NCBI GenBank assembly: GCA_016873525.1
Contig: VGXD01000025.1
Span: forward strand, 1 to 14,272
Length of the DNA stretch: 14,272 bases
Direction of reading: 5' to 3'
DNA from: Nitrospira sp.
GTDB taxonomy: Bacteria > Nitrospirota > Nitrospiria > Nitrospirales > Nitrospiraceae
Below, one piece after another: positions 7,042 to 14,272 of the stretch. Position 1 is the stretch's first letter. Each line of letters starts with the position of its first letter. The position numbers and the translations under genes are program-made. The notes below the pieces were generated by a model that did not search any database, was not told the origin of the DNA, and saw only the letters and a list, made by a program, of their open reading frames with translations.

Positions 7042-7054
7042 TAATTGTCAATTA
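7042..7054. repeat. 13-bp palindrome upstream of the promoter
   Basis: TAATTGTCAATTA has perfect 6-bp arms around a single central base. It lies 47 bp upstream of the -35 box and 28 bp beyond the end of the M16 peptidase gene, a position that would suit an activator or operator site. AT-rich palindromes of this size also arise by chance. Confidence 0.4.
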
Positions 7055-7080
7055 GTTACGAGCTCGACGCGAGGGACAAG

Positions 7081-8334
7081 TTATTTTATGGCCGACTGGA
7101 GAGTGGCGCGTGAAACCGGCCCTAGGGCGGCAACAGACAGATAATTCAGGTCGAGCATCTCGCGGCTGAGTCGAGCGACTTGTTCGCTGGACACTCGATC
7201 GATCTCACCCAACATTTCCTGGAGCGACTGATGCCGTCCTTGATAGAGTTCATCCTTCGCCAACTTGCTCATCCGGCTATGCGACCCTTCCAGGCTCAGC
7301 ATGAGGCTTCCCTTCATCTGATTTTTGGCCCGCTCCAGTTCTTGATCGTCCATGCCGGAGGCGCCCAGTCGTCGAATTTCTTTGCAGACCAAATCGACCA
7401 CCCGCGTGATCTCGCGAGGTCTCGTGGCGGCATACACCGTCAAGGTTCCGCCGTCCGAGAACGACGAGAGGTAGGAGTAAATGGTGTAGGCGAGCCCTCG
7501 CTTTTCCCTGATTTCCTGGAAGAGACGCGAACTGACGCTTCCCCCCAAGACCGCATTCAACGCATGGGCCGCAAAGCGATCCTTATGGCCGAGCGCGATG
7601 CCTTTCAAGCCCAGGGAGAGGTGCGCTTGTTCGAGCGGCTTGCGCCGCACCACCACCCCGCCGCTCACAGCCGACGGCCAGCGGTTCAATCGCGGCCGAT
7701 CCGATCCCTGCGTTGAGCCGAAGGACGCTTCCAGCCAGGCCGACAACGGCGCCAGATCGAAGTTGCCGGCCACCGCAATCACCGTTTCGTGGGGATGGTA
7801 GTGGGCGCCGACGTAGCGGAGAACGTCCGCGCGGCGCAGGCCCTGGATCGTGGCCGCCCGGCCGAGGATGGGGCGTCCCAGCGGATGGCGCTTGAGCATC
7901 TGCGCATGGTGCAGTTCCTGAACGAGGTCTTCCGGATCGTCCTGCACCATCCGGATTTCCTCCAACACCACCTGTTTTTCCTTCTCCACCTCCTTGGCGT
8001 CAAAACGCGAGTGGTGGAAGAGGTCCGACAGCAACGCCAGTGCCGGTTGCAGGTGCTGGTCCAGAACTTTGACGTAGAAGGTGGTGGTCTCGCGGCCGGT
8101 GAAGGCGTTCAGCTCGCCGCCCAAGGCGTCGATCTCGCGCGAAATCTGGGTGGCGGATCGGGTCTTGGTGCCCTTGAAGAACATGTGCTCGATGAAGTGG
8201 GAGAGGCCCTCCTCTCCCGTGCCTTCATCGCGCGACCCGACGTTCACCCATACGCCGACCGTCACCGACTTCAAGGTCGGAATCCGCTCGGTCACGACCC
8301 GCAGGCCGTTCTTCAAGGTCAGCTTGCGATACAC
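7081..8334 (-). CDS. M16 family zinc metallopeptidase (processing-peptidase-like)
   Basis: The product is 417 aa, the normal size for the single-unit M16B peptidases related to the beta subunit of mitochondrial processing peptidase. The inverted zinc motif H46-F-I-E49-H50 is intact, with E49 as the expected catalytic base and E126, in VVLEEIRM, as the likely third zinc ligand. NGLRVVTERIP at the N-terminus, GGELNAFTGRETTTFYVKVL, and later GLAYTIYSYLSSFSDGGTLTVYAATRP with the conserved R/Y segment are typical of the family. There is no signal peptide, so a cytoplasmic site is likely. The start is GTG 8334, with GAGGA at 8348-8344 overlapping the pnp stop; the gap is 13 nt, so it is cotranscribed with pnp. 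An M16 peptidase after pnp is also known from Bacillus (mlpA). Its substrate is unknown. Confidence 0.93.
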   Translation of the reverse strand: MYRKLTLKNGLRVVTERIPTLKSVTVGVWVNVGSRDEGTGEEGLSHFIEHMFFKGTKTRSATQISREIDALGGELNAFTGRETTTFYVKVLDQHLQPALALLSDLFHHSRFDAKEVEKEKQVVLEEIRMVQDDPEDLVQELHHAQMLKRHPLGRPILGRAATIQGLRRADVLRYVGAHYHPHETVIAVAGNFDLAPLSAWLEASFGSTQGSDRPRLNRWPSAVSGGVVVRRKPLEQAHLSLGLKGIALGHKDRFAAHALNAVLGGSVSSRLFQEIREKRGLAYTIYSYLSSFSDGGTLTVYAATRPREITRVVDLVCKEIRRLGASGMDDQELERAKNQMKGSLMLSLEGSHSRMSKLAKDELYQGRHQSLQEMLGEIDRVSSEQVARLSREMLDLNYLSVAALGPVSRATLQSAIK

Positions 8335-8347
8335 GCGGCGGCGTCCT

Positions 8348-10459
8348 CTAGCTCGAGGCCGGCTCCTTGGTGCCTTCCGTCGGCGGCGCCATCGCTTCCT
8401 TGCGGCTGAGGCGAATCTTGCCTTGCTTGTCGATCTCCATCACCTTCACCATGATCTGGTCGCCTTCGGCCACTTCGTCCGAGACGGCCTTCACCCGATG
8501 GTGCGCGAGCTGGGAGATGTGCACCAGCCCGTCCGTGCCCGGCAGGATTTCCACGAAGGCGCCGAAGTCCATGATCTTGCGGACGGTGCCCAGATAGATC
8601 CGGCCGACATCGACTTCCTCGGTCAGGCTGTTGATCCTCTCGATCGCCTTCTTGGCGGAAGCCTCGTCCGACGCCGCGATGGAAATGTCGCCCGTGTCCT
8701 CCACGTTGATCTTCACGCCGCAGTCGGCGATGATGCTGCGGATCATCTTGCCGCCCGGCCCGATCACGTCGCGGATCTTGTCCTGCTTGATCTTCAGCGT
8801 AAAGATGCGCGGCGCGAACGGAGACAGATTGGTCCGCGGCGCCGTCAGCGCGCTCGCCATCCGCTCCAAAATATAGATCCGGCCCTTCAAGGCTTGATCC
8901 AGCGCCTGGCGCATCAGCGCCGGCGTGATGCCGGCGATCTTGATGTCCATTTGCAACGCCGTAACGCCGCGCTTCGTCCCCGTGACCTTGAAATCCATAT
9001 CGCCGAGGTGGTCTTCCAGGCCCAGGATGTCGGAAAGGATCATCACGCGATCCCCTTCCTTGATCAAGCCCATCGCGATCCCGGCCACCGGCTCTGTGAT
9101 CGGCACCCCGGCATCCATCATGGCCAACGTGCTGCCGCAGACCGTGGCCATCGAGGAGGAGCCGTTCGACTCCAGGATGTCGGACACCAACCGCAGCGTG
9201 TACGGAAACTGTTCCTTGCTCGGGATGACCGGCTTCAGCGCGCGCTCCGCCAACGCGCCGTGCCCCACCTCGCGTCGTCCCGGAGACCGCAAGGGGCGCG
9301 CTTCCCCGACGCTGAACGGCGGGAAATTGTAATGCAGCATGAAGGTCCTGAAATACTCCCCTTCCAGGGCGTCGATGCGCTGCTCGTCCTCCCTCGTTCC
9401 GAGCGTCACCACCGCCAGGCTCTGCGTTTCGCCTCGCGTGAAGAGCGCCGACCCGTGCGTGCGCGGCAGGACGCCCACTTCGCAGGTGACGGTCCGGATG
9501 TCGGCCGGCCCGCGGCCGTCGGCCCGCGTGCCCCGCTCCAGAATCATGTTCCGAACCTCGGTATATTCCAACGAATGGAACGTCAGCTTGACGTGCCGGC
9601 TTCGATTGGGGTCCTCCGTCTTCAGCTTCTCCACCGCCTCGCTCAAGACCTGATCCAACTTCTCCTGCCGGGCCGTTTTGTTGGGGATCAGGATGGCGTC
9701 CCGGATGGGCTGGGCCACCAGCTTGCGCACGTCCTCGATCAAGGCCGGGTCGATGTGCTCGGCCTTGACCGTCCGCTTCGGCTTCCCCGCCAGGGCCTTC
9801 AGTTCCAGGATCTTCGCCACGATCTTCTTGATCTCGGCATGGGCCAATTCGATCGCCTCGATCATGACCGCTTCCGGCAACTCGTTGGCGCCGCCCTCCA
9901 CCATCATCACCGCGTCGGCCGTCCCGGCCACCACCAACTGCAGATCGCTGGTCTCCAGAACGTCGATCGACGGGTTCACCACGAACTGGCCGTTCACACG
10001 GCCGATCTTTACCCCGGCCACAGGACCGTCGAACGGCACATCCGAGAGGGTCAAGGCCGCCGAGGCGGCCGTGATCCCGATCACGTCCGATGTCCCGGTC
10101 TGGTCCGCCGACAGGACCGCCGCGATCACCTGGGTCTCGTAGTAATAGCCTTCGGGAAACAACGGCCTCATGGGACGGTCGATCAGCCGGCTGGTCAACA
10201 CTTCCTTCTCCGACGGCCGGCCTTCGCGCTTGAAGTAGCCGCCGGGAATCTTGCCGGCCGCGTAGGCCTTCTCTTGATAGTCCACGGTCAGGGGAAGAAA
10301 ATCGATGCCCGGCTTGACGTTTTGGGAGGCCACCGCCGTGGCCAGCACCACGGTGTCTCCATAAGACGCCAAGACCGACCCGCTCGCCTGCTTGGCCATG
10401 CGGCCAGTTTCCAATTTCAGCCGCCGACCGGCCAATTCCATTTCAACGACATGCACCAT
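8348..10459 (-). CDS. pnp: Polyribonucleotide nucleotidyltransferase (PNPase)
   Basis: PNPase degrades RNA 3' to 5' by phosphorolysis, releasing nucleoside diphosphates, and acts as a trimer, often in the RNA degradosome. The 703-aa product has the full layout: two RNase PH domains joined by a helical domain, then KH (GPGGK at 567-571, in RDVIGPGGKMIRSI) and S1 (about 625-695, GRIYLGTVRKIMDFGAFVEILPGTDGLVHISQL). The second RNase PH domain carries EDHLGDMDFK with D483, D489 and K491 matching the metal-binding and catalytic residues of the Escherichia coli enzyme. FSVGEARPLRSPGRREVGHGALAERAL is also present. I chose ATG 10459; the frame extends to 10528 but that part lies in the structured rpsO-pnp spacer and has no homology. 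The ribosome-binding site is purine-rich (AGAGGAGAG), about 11 nt upstream. Confidence 0.97.
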   Translation of the reverse strand: MVHVVEMELAGRRLKLETGRMAKQASGSVLASYGDTVVLATAVASQNVKPGIDFLPLTVDYQEKAYAAGKIPGGYFKREGRPSEKEVLTSRLIDRPMRPLFPEGYYYETQVIAAVLSADQTGTSDVIGITAASAALTLSDVPFDGPVAGVKIGRVNGQFVVNPSIDVLETSDLQLVVAGTADAVMMVEGGANELPEAVMIEAIELAHAEIKKIVAKILELKALAGKPKRTVKAEHIDPALIEDVRKLVAQPIRDAILIPNKTARQEKLDQVLSEAVEKLKTEDPNRSRHVKLTFHSLEYTEVRNMILERGTRADGRGPADIRTVTCEVGVLPRTHGSALFTRGETQSLAVVTLGTREDEQRIDALEGEYFRTFMLHYNFPPFSVGEARPLRSPGRREVGHGALAERALKPVIPSKEQFPYTLRLVSDILESNGSSSMATVCGSTLAMMDAGVPITEPVAGIAMGLIKEGDRVMILSDILGLEDHLGDMDFKVTGTKRGVTALQMDIKIAGITPALMRQALDQALKGRIYILERMASALTAPRTNLSPFAPRIFTLKIKQDKIRDVIGPGGKMIRSIIADCGVKINVEDTGDISIAASDEASAKKAIERINSLTEEVDVGRIYLGTVRKIMDFGAFVEILPGTDGLVHISQLAHHRVKAVSDEVAEGDQIMVKVMEIDKQGKIRLSRKEAMAPPTEGTKEPASS

Positions 10460-10497
10460 AATGCGTCTCTCTCCTCTTCTCTCTGTCCCACAGATGT

Positions 10498-10565
10498 CCA
10501 CAGAAAGAGGCTGGCACGCGCACCGCACCCATCGGCCTCCAGCCTCTATCCGTGTGCACCTGTGG
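10498..10565 (-). promoter_or_regulatory. Long imperfect stem in the pnp leader
   Basis: The arms AGAGGCTGG (10506-10514) and CCAGCCTCT (10539-10547) pair perfectly over 9 bp with a 24-nt loop. Further out, CCACAG (10498-10503) can pair with CTGTGG (10560-10565), extending the stem across an asymmetric internal loop of 2 and 12 nt. A second CCACAG copy at 10488-10493 offers an alternative partner. No T tract follows, so it is not a terminator. It is 38 nt from the pnp start. Confidence 0.6.
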
Positions 10566-10580
10566 CAACAGGCCCGGTGT

Positions 10581-10607
10581 CACCCCCGCGCTCGCTGCGC
10601 GGGGGTG
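10581..10607 (-). promoter_or_regulatory. 11-bp perfect GC-rich hairpin between rpsO and pnp
   Basis: CACCCCCGCGC (10581-10591) and GCGCGGGGGTG (10597-10607) are perfect complements around a 5-nt loop, a very stable stem that begins 11 nt after the rpsO stop. On neither strand does a T run follow, so an intrinsic terminator is unlikely. It may protect the rpsO 3' end or serve as a processing site. Confidence 0.75.
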
Positions 10608-10618
10608 CGGGCAATGCG

Positions 10619-10888
10619 TTACTTACGGATGCCCATCCGCTCCACAATGGCGCGGTATCGGGCATCGTCGAACCCGCGCAGGTAATCCAGCAACCGGCGG
10701 CGGCGGCCGACCAATTGCAGCAAGCCCCTCCGGCTGTGGTGGTCCTTCTTGTGCAGTTTGAAGTGCTCCGTCAGATACGTGATGCGATTCGTCAGAATCG
10801 CGATTTGCACCTCGGGAGACCCGGTATCGGCGTCATTCCGCCGGTGCTGCTGAATCAATTCGACTTTCGCTTCCTTCACCAACGCCAT
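10619..10888 (-). CDS. rpsO: 30S ribosomal protein S15
   Basis: S15 binds the central domain of 16S rRNA early in 30S assembly and contributes to a bridge with the 50S subunit. The 89-aa product is full length for the family. It shows DTGSPEVQIAILTNRITYLTEHFKLHKKDHHSRRGLLQLVGRRRRLLDYL with the conserved 16S-contact residues (DTGS, HKKDHHSRRGL). The start is ATG 10888 with AAGGAGG 8 nt upstream. It lies 42 nt after truB and 159 nt before pnp, the widely conserved rpsO-pnp order. In several bacteria S15 represses its own synthesis through the mRNA leader; the 42-nt leader here shows no obvious structure for that. Confidence 0.98.
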   Translation of the reverse strand: MALVKEAKVELIQQHRRNDADTGSPEVQIAILTNRITYLTEHFKLHKKDHHSRRGLLQLVGRRRRLLDYLRGFDDARYRAIVERMGIRK

Positions 10889-10930
10889 CGTCCTCTCCTC
10901 CTTGAACGTTTCTACGACCGACTTTCGCGG

Positions 10931-11911
10931 TTAGACATCCGCCAACATCTTCAAAATCGCCACGGCTCGATCCGCCCCCTCCGCCGGCGTCCGTCCCAGC
11001 GCCAAGAGCCGCCCAGCCCGATCTTTCACCCGCACCGGCTGCCCCGGCGCCCCCTCGACAGCCTGGCCGCCGGCCCACGTCCACGCCCCGGACGAAACCG
11101 GGACGCCGTGCAGGACACGGGCCGCCGTCGCCTCATCCACCACCAGCGCCGGCAGATGCTCCAACGCCTGATCCAGAGACAGTACATCTTCCGCCAACCG
11201 ACCGAGCAGGAGCTTGGCGCGAAGATCCTCGATCGTAAGCGCCTGCCGGACGGTCAAGGGCCCCACCCGACTCCGCTCCAAGGACAAAAGATGGCCTCCC
11301 ACGCCCAACGCTTCCCCGATATCGGCGCAGAGCGTCCTGACGTAGGTGCCCTTGGCGCACCGGACATGGAGCGACACGTCGCGGCCCGCCATGCCCAGGA
11401 CGGCAATTTCGTACACCATGACTTCGCGCCGCTCGCGCTCAACCGTGCGCCCGGCCCGGGCCGCCTTGTACAAGGGCACGCCTCCAACCTTGACGGCCGA
11501 GTACATCGGAGGCAACTGCAGGCTCTTCCCTTGGAACCGGGCAGTGGCGGATCGGACCGCCTCTTCCGTCAGGCCATCGGTGGAACGCGTCGAGAGGACC
11601 GAGCCGGTCGCGTCCTGCGTATCGGTGGTTTCCCCCAAGCGCAAGACCGCGTCGTATTCCTTGTCCCAGTCCAGCAAATACTCGGCGATGCGCGTCCCCC
11701 GCCCCAGCAAGATCGGCAAGACGCCCGTCGCCGCCGGATCGAGTGTGCCGGCATGGCCGATTTTCTGCCCCCTGAGAATGCCCCGCAGCTTGGCCACCAC
11801 GTCGTGAGACGTCCAGCCGAGTTCTTTCTTGACGTTGAGGATGCCGTCGCCGAGAACGGCCTCCGCTGCGCCTCTGGGCTCGACCGACGTGGCCGTCTGT
11901 CCGCTCGCCAC
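10931..11911 (-). CDS. truB: tRNA pseudouridine(55) synthase TruB
   Basis: TruB converts U55 in the T-loop of tRNAs to pseudouridine. The catalytic block KIGHAGTLDPAATGVLPI is present with the nucleophile Asp at residue 58. Also present are YSAVKVGGVPLYKAARAG and KGTYVRTLCADIGEALGVGGHLLSLERSRVGPL. The last 80 residues or so resemble the C-terminal PUA-like domain of bacterial TruB. The total is 326 aa, within the usual range. I chose GTG 11911 over TTG 11917: AAGGA (11918-11922) directly abuts the TTG but lies 6 nt from the GTG. The gene follows rbfA by 23 nt and precedes rpsO by 42 nt, inside the conserved infB-rbfA-truB-rpsO-pnp cluster. Confidence 0.96.
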   Translation of the reverse strand: MASGQTATSVEPRGAAEAVLGDGILNVKKELGWTSHDVVAKLRGILRGQKIGHAGTLDPAATGVLPILLGRGTRIAEYLLDWDKEYDAVLRLGETTDTQDATGSVLSTRSTDGLTEEAVRSATARFQGKSLQLPPMYSAVKVGGVPLYKAARAGRTVERERREVMVYEIAVLGMAGRDVSLHVRCAKGTYVRTLCADIGEALGVGGHLLSLERSRVGPLTVRQALTIEDLRAKLLLGRLAEDVLSLDQALEHLPALVVDEATAARVLHGVPVSSGAWTWAGGQAVEGAPGQPVRVKDRAGRLLALGRTPAEGADRAVAILKMLADV

Positions 11912-11917
11912 AAACAA

Positions 11918-11922
11918 TCCTT
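11918..11922 (-). promoter_or_regulatory. Shine-Dalgarno that decides the truB start
   Basis: AAGGA on the - strand. It touches the TTG at 11917, leaving no spacing, but stands 6 nt from GTG 11911, which is therefore the more likely start. Confidence 0.65.
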
Positions 11923-11934
11923 CCGAAAGAGGGC

Positions 11935-12348
11935 TTATTCCTCGACCGGCTTTTGCTCCTCGTCGGCTGTTTCCGCAGCCGACGGCCCGGTCTGCTCCTG
12001 CGCGCCCAGTTCGTCGAGGAGGTTCAGCAAACGATCTCCCCGAGGGCCGCTGACGTCTTTCTGGAAAATCAGTTCCGGCGTATACCGCAAACGCAGCCGT
12101 CGGCCGAGTTCGGCCCGGATGAAGCCGACCGCCTTGGCAAGCCCCGCGAGGGTATCGGCTTCCGTCTGGCCGCCCTCGAGCGTCGTCACAAACACCCGCG
12201 CCAATCGCAGGTCGCTGGTTAATTCCACATCCGTCACCGTCACGAACCCCAGCCGGGGGTCCTTGATCTTGCGCATGATGATGTCGGCCACTTCCATGCG
12301 GATCTGGTCGGCGACGCGGGTGGCCCGTTTGTACGCGGTCTTCATCAT
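11935..12348 (-). CDS. rbfA: Ribosome-binding factor A
   Basis: RbfA binds the immature 30S subunit and aids late 16S rRNA 5'-end processing, notably at low temperature. The 137-aa product shows the KH-like fold signature: RVADQIRMEVADIIMRKIKDPRLGFVTVTDVELTSDLRLARVFVT, then AKAVGFIRAELGRRLRLRYTPELIFQKD. Its last 25 residues or so are an acidic, Glu/Ala-rich tail (QEQTGPSAAETADEEQKPVEE), probably disordered. The start is ATG 12348, with another ATG directly after it at 12345; the ribosome-binding site is weak. It begins 18 nt after the DUF503 gene, fitting one transcript. Confidence 0.95.
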   Translation of the reverse strand: MMKTAYKRATRVADQIRMEVADIIMRKIKDPRLGFVTVTDVELTSDLRLARVFVTTLEGGQTEADTLAGLAKAVGFIRAELGRRLRLRYTPELIFQKDVSGPRGDRLLNLLDELGAQEQTGPSAAETADEEQKPVEE

Positions 12349-12366
12349 GACGCCCCGAGCGCCCGG

Positions 12367-12648
12367 CTACAACATTTCAATGCGGCATTGCACGATCTCG
12401 ACGGTCGGCATGGAGCGGATCAAGTTGACGGCTTGGTCCAGCACTTGGTTCACGTGGGCCCCCTCGTTGGCCACGCACGCAAGGCCGAGCACCGCTTTTT
12501 GCCAGAGATCCTGATCGCCGACCTCGGCGACCGACAGGTTGAACTTGTCGCGCAGACGGTCCTTGAGGCTCAACAGCACCTGCCGCTTGGCCTTGAGGGA
12601 CTGGCCGTCCGGGATGTACAGTTCAACCGTGCACAGTCCTACGATCAT
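12367..12648 (-). CDS. DUF503 / YlxP-like protein
   Basis: This is a small conserved cytoplasmic protein of 93 aa, full length for DUF503. The signature is MIVGLCTVELYIPDGQSLKAKRQVLLSLKDRLRDKFNLSVAEVGDQDLWQKAVLGLACVANE, with the S-L-K-x-K-R block and AEV-D-xxLWQ motif expected for the family. Members commonly sit between infB and rbfA, as in Bacillus (ylxP). A link to ribosome biogenesis is inferred mostly from this position; no biochemical role can be read from the sequence. The ATG at 12648 has no clear Shine-Dalgarno. The gap from infB is 39 nt, so translation may depend on ribosomes arriving from infB. Confidence 0.92.
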   Translation of the reverse strand: MIVGLCTVELYIPDGQSLKAKRQVLLSLKDRLRDKFNLSVAEVGDQDLWQKAVLGLACVANEGAHVNQVLDQAVNLIRSMPTVEIVQCRIEML

Positions 12649-12687
12649 ACTTGCGGCGCTGGAGCGGGCCCAGCCCAGGGAACCGGA

Positions 12688-14272
12688 TCAGAGCTTGGTC
12701 GCCACCTTGTCTTGCACGTAGGCTTCGATAATGTCGCCGGACTTCAGATCGGCAAAGTTCTCCACGCCGATGCCGCACTCATAGCCCTGCTGCACTTCGC
12801 GCACGTCGTCCTTGAACCGGCGGAGCGACCCCAGCTTGCCCTCGTAGACGGTGACATTGTCCCGCACCACGCGGACGCCGGCGCTGGCCCTGGAGATCGT
12901 GCCCTCAATCACGTAACATCCGGCGATCGTGCCCGCCTTCGGAATCGTAAACACCTGGCGCACCTCCGCCCGGCCCAGCACCCGCTCCTTGAGCGTCGGC
13001 TCCAAGAGGCCTTCCATGGCGGCCTTGATGTCCGCGATCGCATCGTAAATGATGGTGTAGAGCCGGATATCCACGCCCTCGCGTTCGGCCAAGGCCGTCG
13101 CCTTCGGTTCCGGACGGATGTTAAATCCGATGATGATGGCCCGCGAGGCCGATGCCAAGAGCACGTCGGTTTCGGTGATTCCGCCGACGCCGCTATGAAT
13201 GACCCGCAGCTTCACCGCAGGCGTGGAGAGCTTCTCGACCGCTTCGGACAGCGCCCCGGCCGACCCCTGCACGTCGGACTTGATGACGACCGCAAGCTCC
13301 TTGACATCGCCGTCTTTGATGCGCGCATAGAGGTCGTCCAAGGTCACCCGCGTGGAGCCCGCGGCCAAGTCGGCGACCCGCTGCTTGTGCGCGCGGTCCT
13401 CGGCGATCTCCCGCGCCACGCGCTCGTCCTGGACCACCACGAAGGCATCGCCCGCGGCAGGCACCCCGGGCAATCCGATGACCTCGACCGGCATCGCCGG
13501 CCCCGCCTCGGCGACCTTGGCGCCACGGTCCGTAATCAACGCCCTCACGCGCCCGCTGAACGTGCCCACGACGAAGGCGTCGCCGACGCGGAGCGTCCCG
13601 TCCTGCACCAGCAGGGTGGCGACCGGCCCGCGCCCCCGGTCCAGCTTGCCCTCCACCACGGCGCCCTTGGCCGGACGGTGGGGGTTGGCTTTCAGCTCCA
13701 GCACTTCCGCCTGGAGCAGGATCATTTCCAACAACGACTCGAGTCCCACCTTCTGCTTGGCCGAGACCTCGACAAAGATCGTCTGCCCGCCCCAGGCCTC
13801 GGGCACCATGTTGTATTCCGTCAGGGCATTCTTGATCCGATCGGCGTTCGCCCCCGGCTTGTCGATCTTGTTGATGGCGACGATGATGGGGACGTTGGCC
13901 GCCTGCGCATGGTGAATCGCTTCGATGGTCTGCGGCATCACCCCGTCGTCGGCGGCCACGACCAGAATGACGAGGTCGGTGATCTTCGCGCCCCGCGCCC
14001 GCATCGCGGTGAAGGCTTCGTGGCCCGGCGTATCCAAAAACGTCACCCGCTTGCCGTGAACGGTGACGGTGTAGGCGCCGATGTGCTGCGTGATGCCGCC
14101 CGCTTCCTGCTCCGTGACCTTGGTTTGTCGAATCGCGTCCAGCAAGGACGTCTTCCCGTGGTCCACGTGGCCCATGATGGTGACGACCGGCGGCCTCGGC
14201 TCCAACTGCTCCGCTTCAGTCCATTCCACGGCCTCTTCCAGCAACTCTTCGCCCTCTTTTTCCGTCGAGACC
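12688..14272 (-). CDS. infB: Translation initiation factor IF-2, 5' partial
   Basis: IF-2 is the GTPase that brings initiator fMet-tRNA to the 30S subunit and promotes 50S joining. The frame is open to the right edge of the window, so the N-terminal region is missing; about 528 residues are visible. The visible start is an acidic linker followed by PPVVTIMGHVDHGKTSLLDAIR (G1), DTPGHEAF (G3), NKIDKPGA (G4) and SAK (G5). Then come domain II, the linker helix region and the C-terminal domains III and IV, ending in AYVQDKVATKL. The GTPase core is complete. The TTG at 14244 is internal, not the real start. The gene leads the visible part of the cluster; nusA is the usual upstream neighbour but is outside the window. 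Confidence 0.98.
   Translation of the reverse strand, partial: VSTEKEGEELLEEAVEWTEAEQLEPRPPVVTIMGHVDHGKTSLLDAIRQTKVTEQEAGGITQHIGAYTVTVHGKRVTFLDTPGHEAFTAMRARGAKITDLVILVVAADDGVMPQTIEAIHHAQAANVPIIVAINKIDKPGANADRIKNALTEYNMVPEAWGGQTIFVEVSAKQKVGLESLLEMILLQAEVLELKANPHRPAKGAVVEGKLDRGRGPVATLLVQDGTLRVGDAFVVGTFSGRVRALITDRGAKVAEAGPAMPVEVIGLPGVPAAGDAFVVVQDERVAREIAEDRAHKQRVADLAAGSTRVTLDDLYARIKDGDVKELAVVIKSDVQGSAGALSEAVEKLSTPAVKLRVIHSGVGGITETDVLLASASRAIIIGFNIRPEPKATALAEREGVDIRLYTIIYDAIADIKAAMEGLLEPTLKERVLGRAEVRQVFTIPKAGTIAGCYVIEGTISRASAGVRVVRDNVTVYEGKLGSLRRFKDDVREVQQGYECGIGVENFADLKSGDIIEAYVQDKVATKL

Larger units (their letters stand above)
6785..7080. other. Intergenic region between the M16 peptidase and the exported-protein genes
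   Basis: This 296-bp stretch has no credible gene. It is clearly more AT-rich than its surroundings. Read on the - strand it holds, in order, a 13-bp palindrome, a sigma70-type promoter, an untranslated leader of about 175 nt with a hairpin plus T-rich tract, and a strong Shine-Dalgarno site. No convincing terminator follows the M16 peptidase stop, so some read-through from the upstream cluster is possible. Confidence 0.7.

Noticed and set aside
10460..10528. A 23-codon N-terminal extension of pnp
   Set aside because: It lies inside the structured spacer, matches nothing in the PNPase family, and ATG 10459 gives the normal length.
10581..10607. Intrinsic terminator between rpsO and pnp
   Set aside because: The hairpin is strong but no T run follows on either strand, so I list it as a structured leader or processing element.
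8081..12514. A 1477-codon open frame on the + strand, antisense to the M16, pnp, rpsO, truB and rbfA genes
   Set aside because: The opposite strand carries five clear genes with intact motifs over the same bases. The translated + strand product is rich in His, Arg and Gln with no recognisable domain. Long antisense frames of this kind are common in GC-rich genes, where stop codons are rare in the third-position-matched frame.
13301..13330. A TTGACA -35-like box on the + strand
   Set aside because: It lies within infB coding sequence, antisense, with no acceptable -10 box at proper spacing.

Overview
The window reads as a GC-rich bacterial core-genome segment. The protein sequences and gene order look to me most like the Nitrospirota (Nitrospira-type), but this is a judgement from memory and no search was run. 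Almost all of the window is coding. No tRNA, rRNA, CRISPR array, transposase or integrase was seen.

Left part (1-5482, + strand): a tight five-gene run of a bifunctional NAD(P)HX repair enzyme (5' end outside the window), tsaE, a HIT-family nucleotide hydrolase/phosphorylase, a LapA-like membrane protein and mutS. From tsaE onward each gene overlaps the next (two ATGA stop/start overlaps, then an 8-bp overlap), so the run is almost certainly one translationally coupled transcript. It ends in a strong bidirectional terminator at 5482-5517.

Middle part (5518-7080, - strand): two small genes for exported proteins that I cannot assign to any family. Both have a clear signal peptide, a near-consensus Shine-Dalgarno sequence and a T-L-x-G-R-V motif about 17-19 residues into the predicted mature protein. 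A good sigma70-type promoter (TTGACA, 17-bp spacer, TACGAT) lies upstream of an unusual leader of about 175 nt. The leader carries a weak hairpin followed by a long T-rich tract, which could be an attenuator or the end of a small RNA. This is the least explained part of the window.

Right part (7081-14272, - strand): the conserved translation and RNA-processing cluster, read right to left: infB (5' end outside), a DUF503/YlxP-like protein, rbfA, truB, rpsO, pnp and an M16 zinc peptidase. It links initiation factor 2, 30S maturation, tRNA pseudouridylation, ribosomal protein S15 and the exoribonuclease PNPase. The 159-nt rpsO-pnp spacer holds two strong inverted repeats without a T tract. By analogy with the RNase III-processed pnp leader of Escherichia coli, this is a candidate autoregulatory leader.

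No wholly new system could be shown. The best leads are the two-gene exported-protein unit with its unusual leader, and the structured pnp leader.
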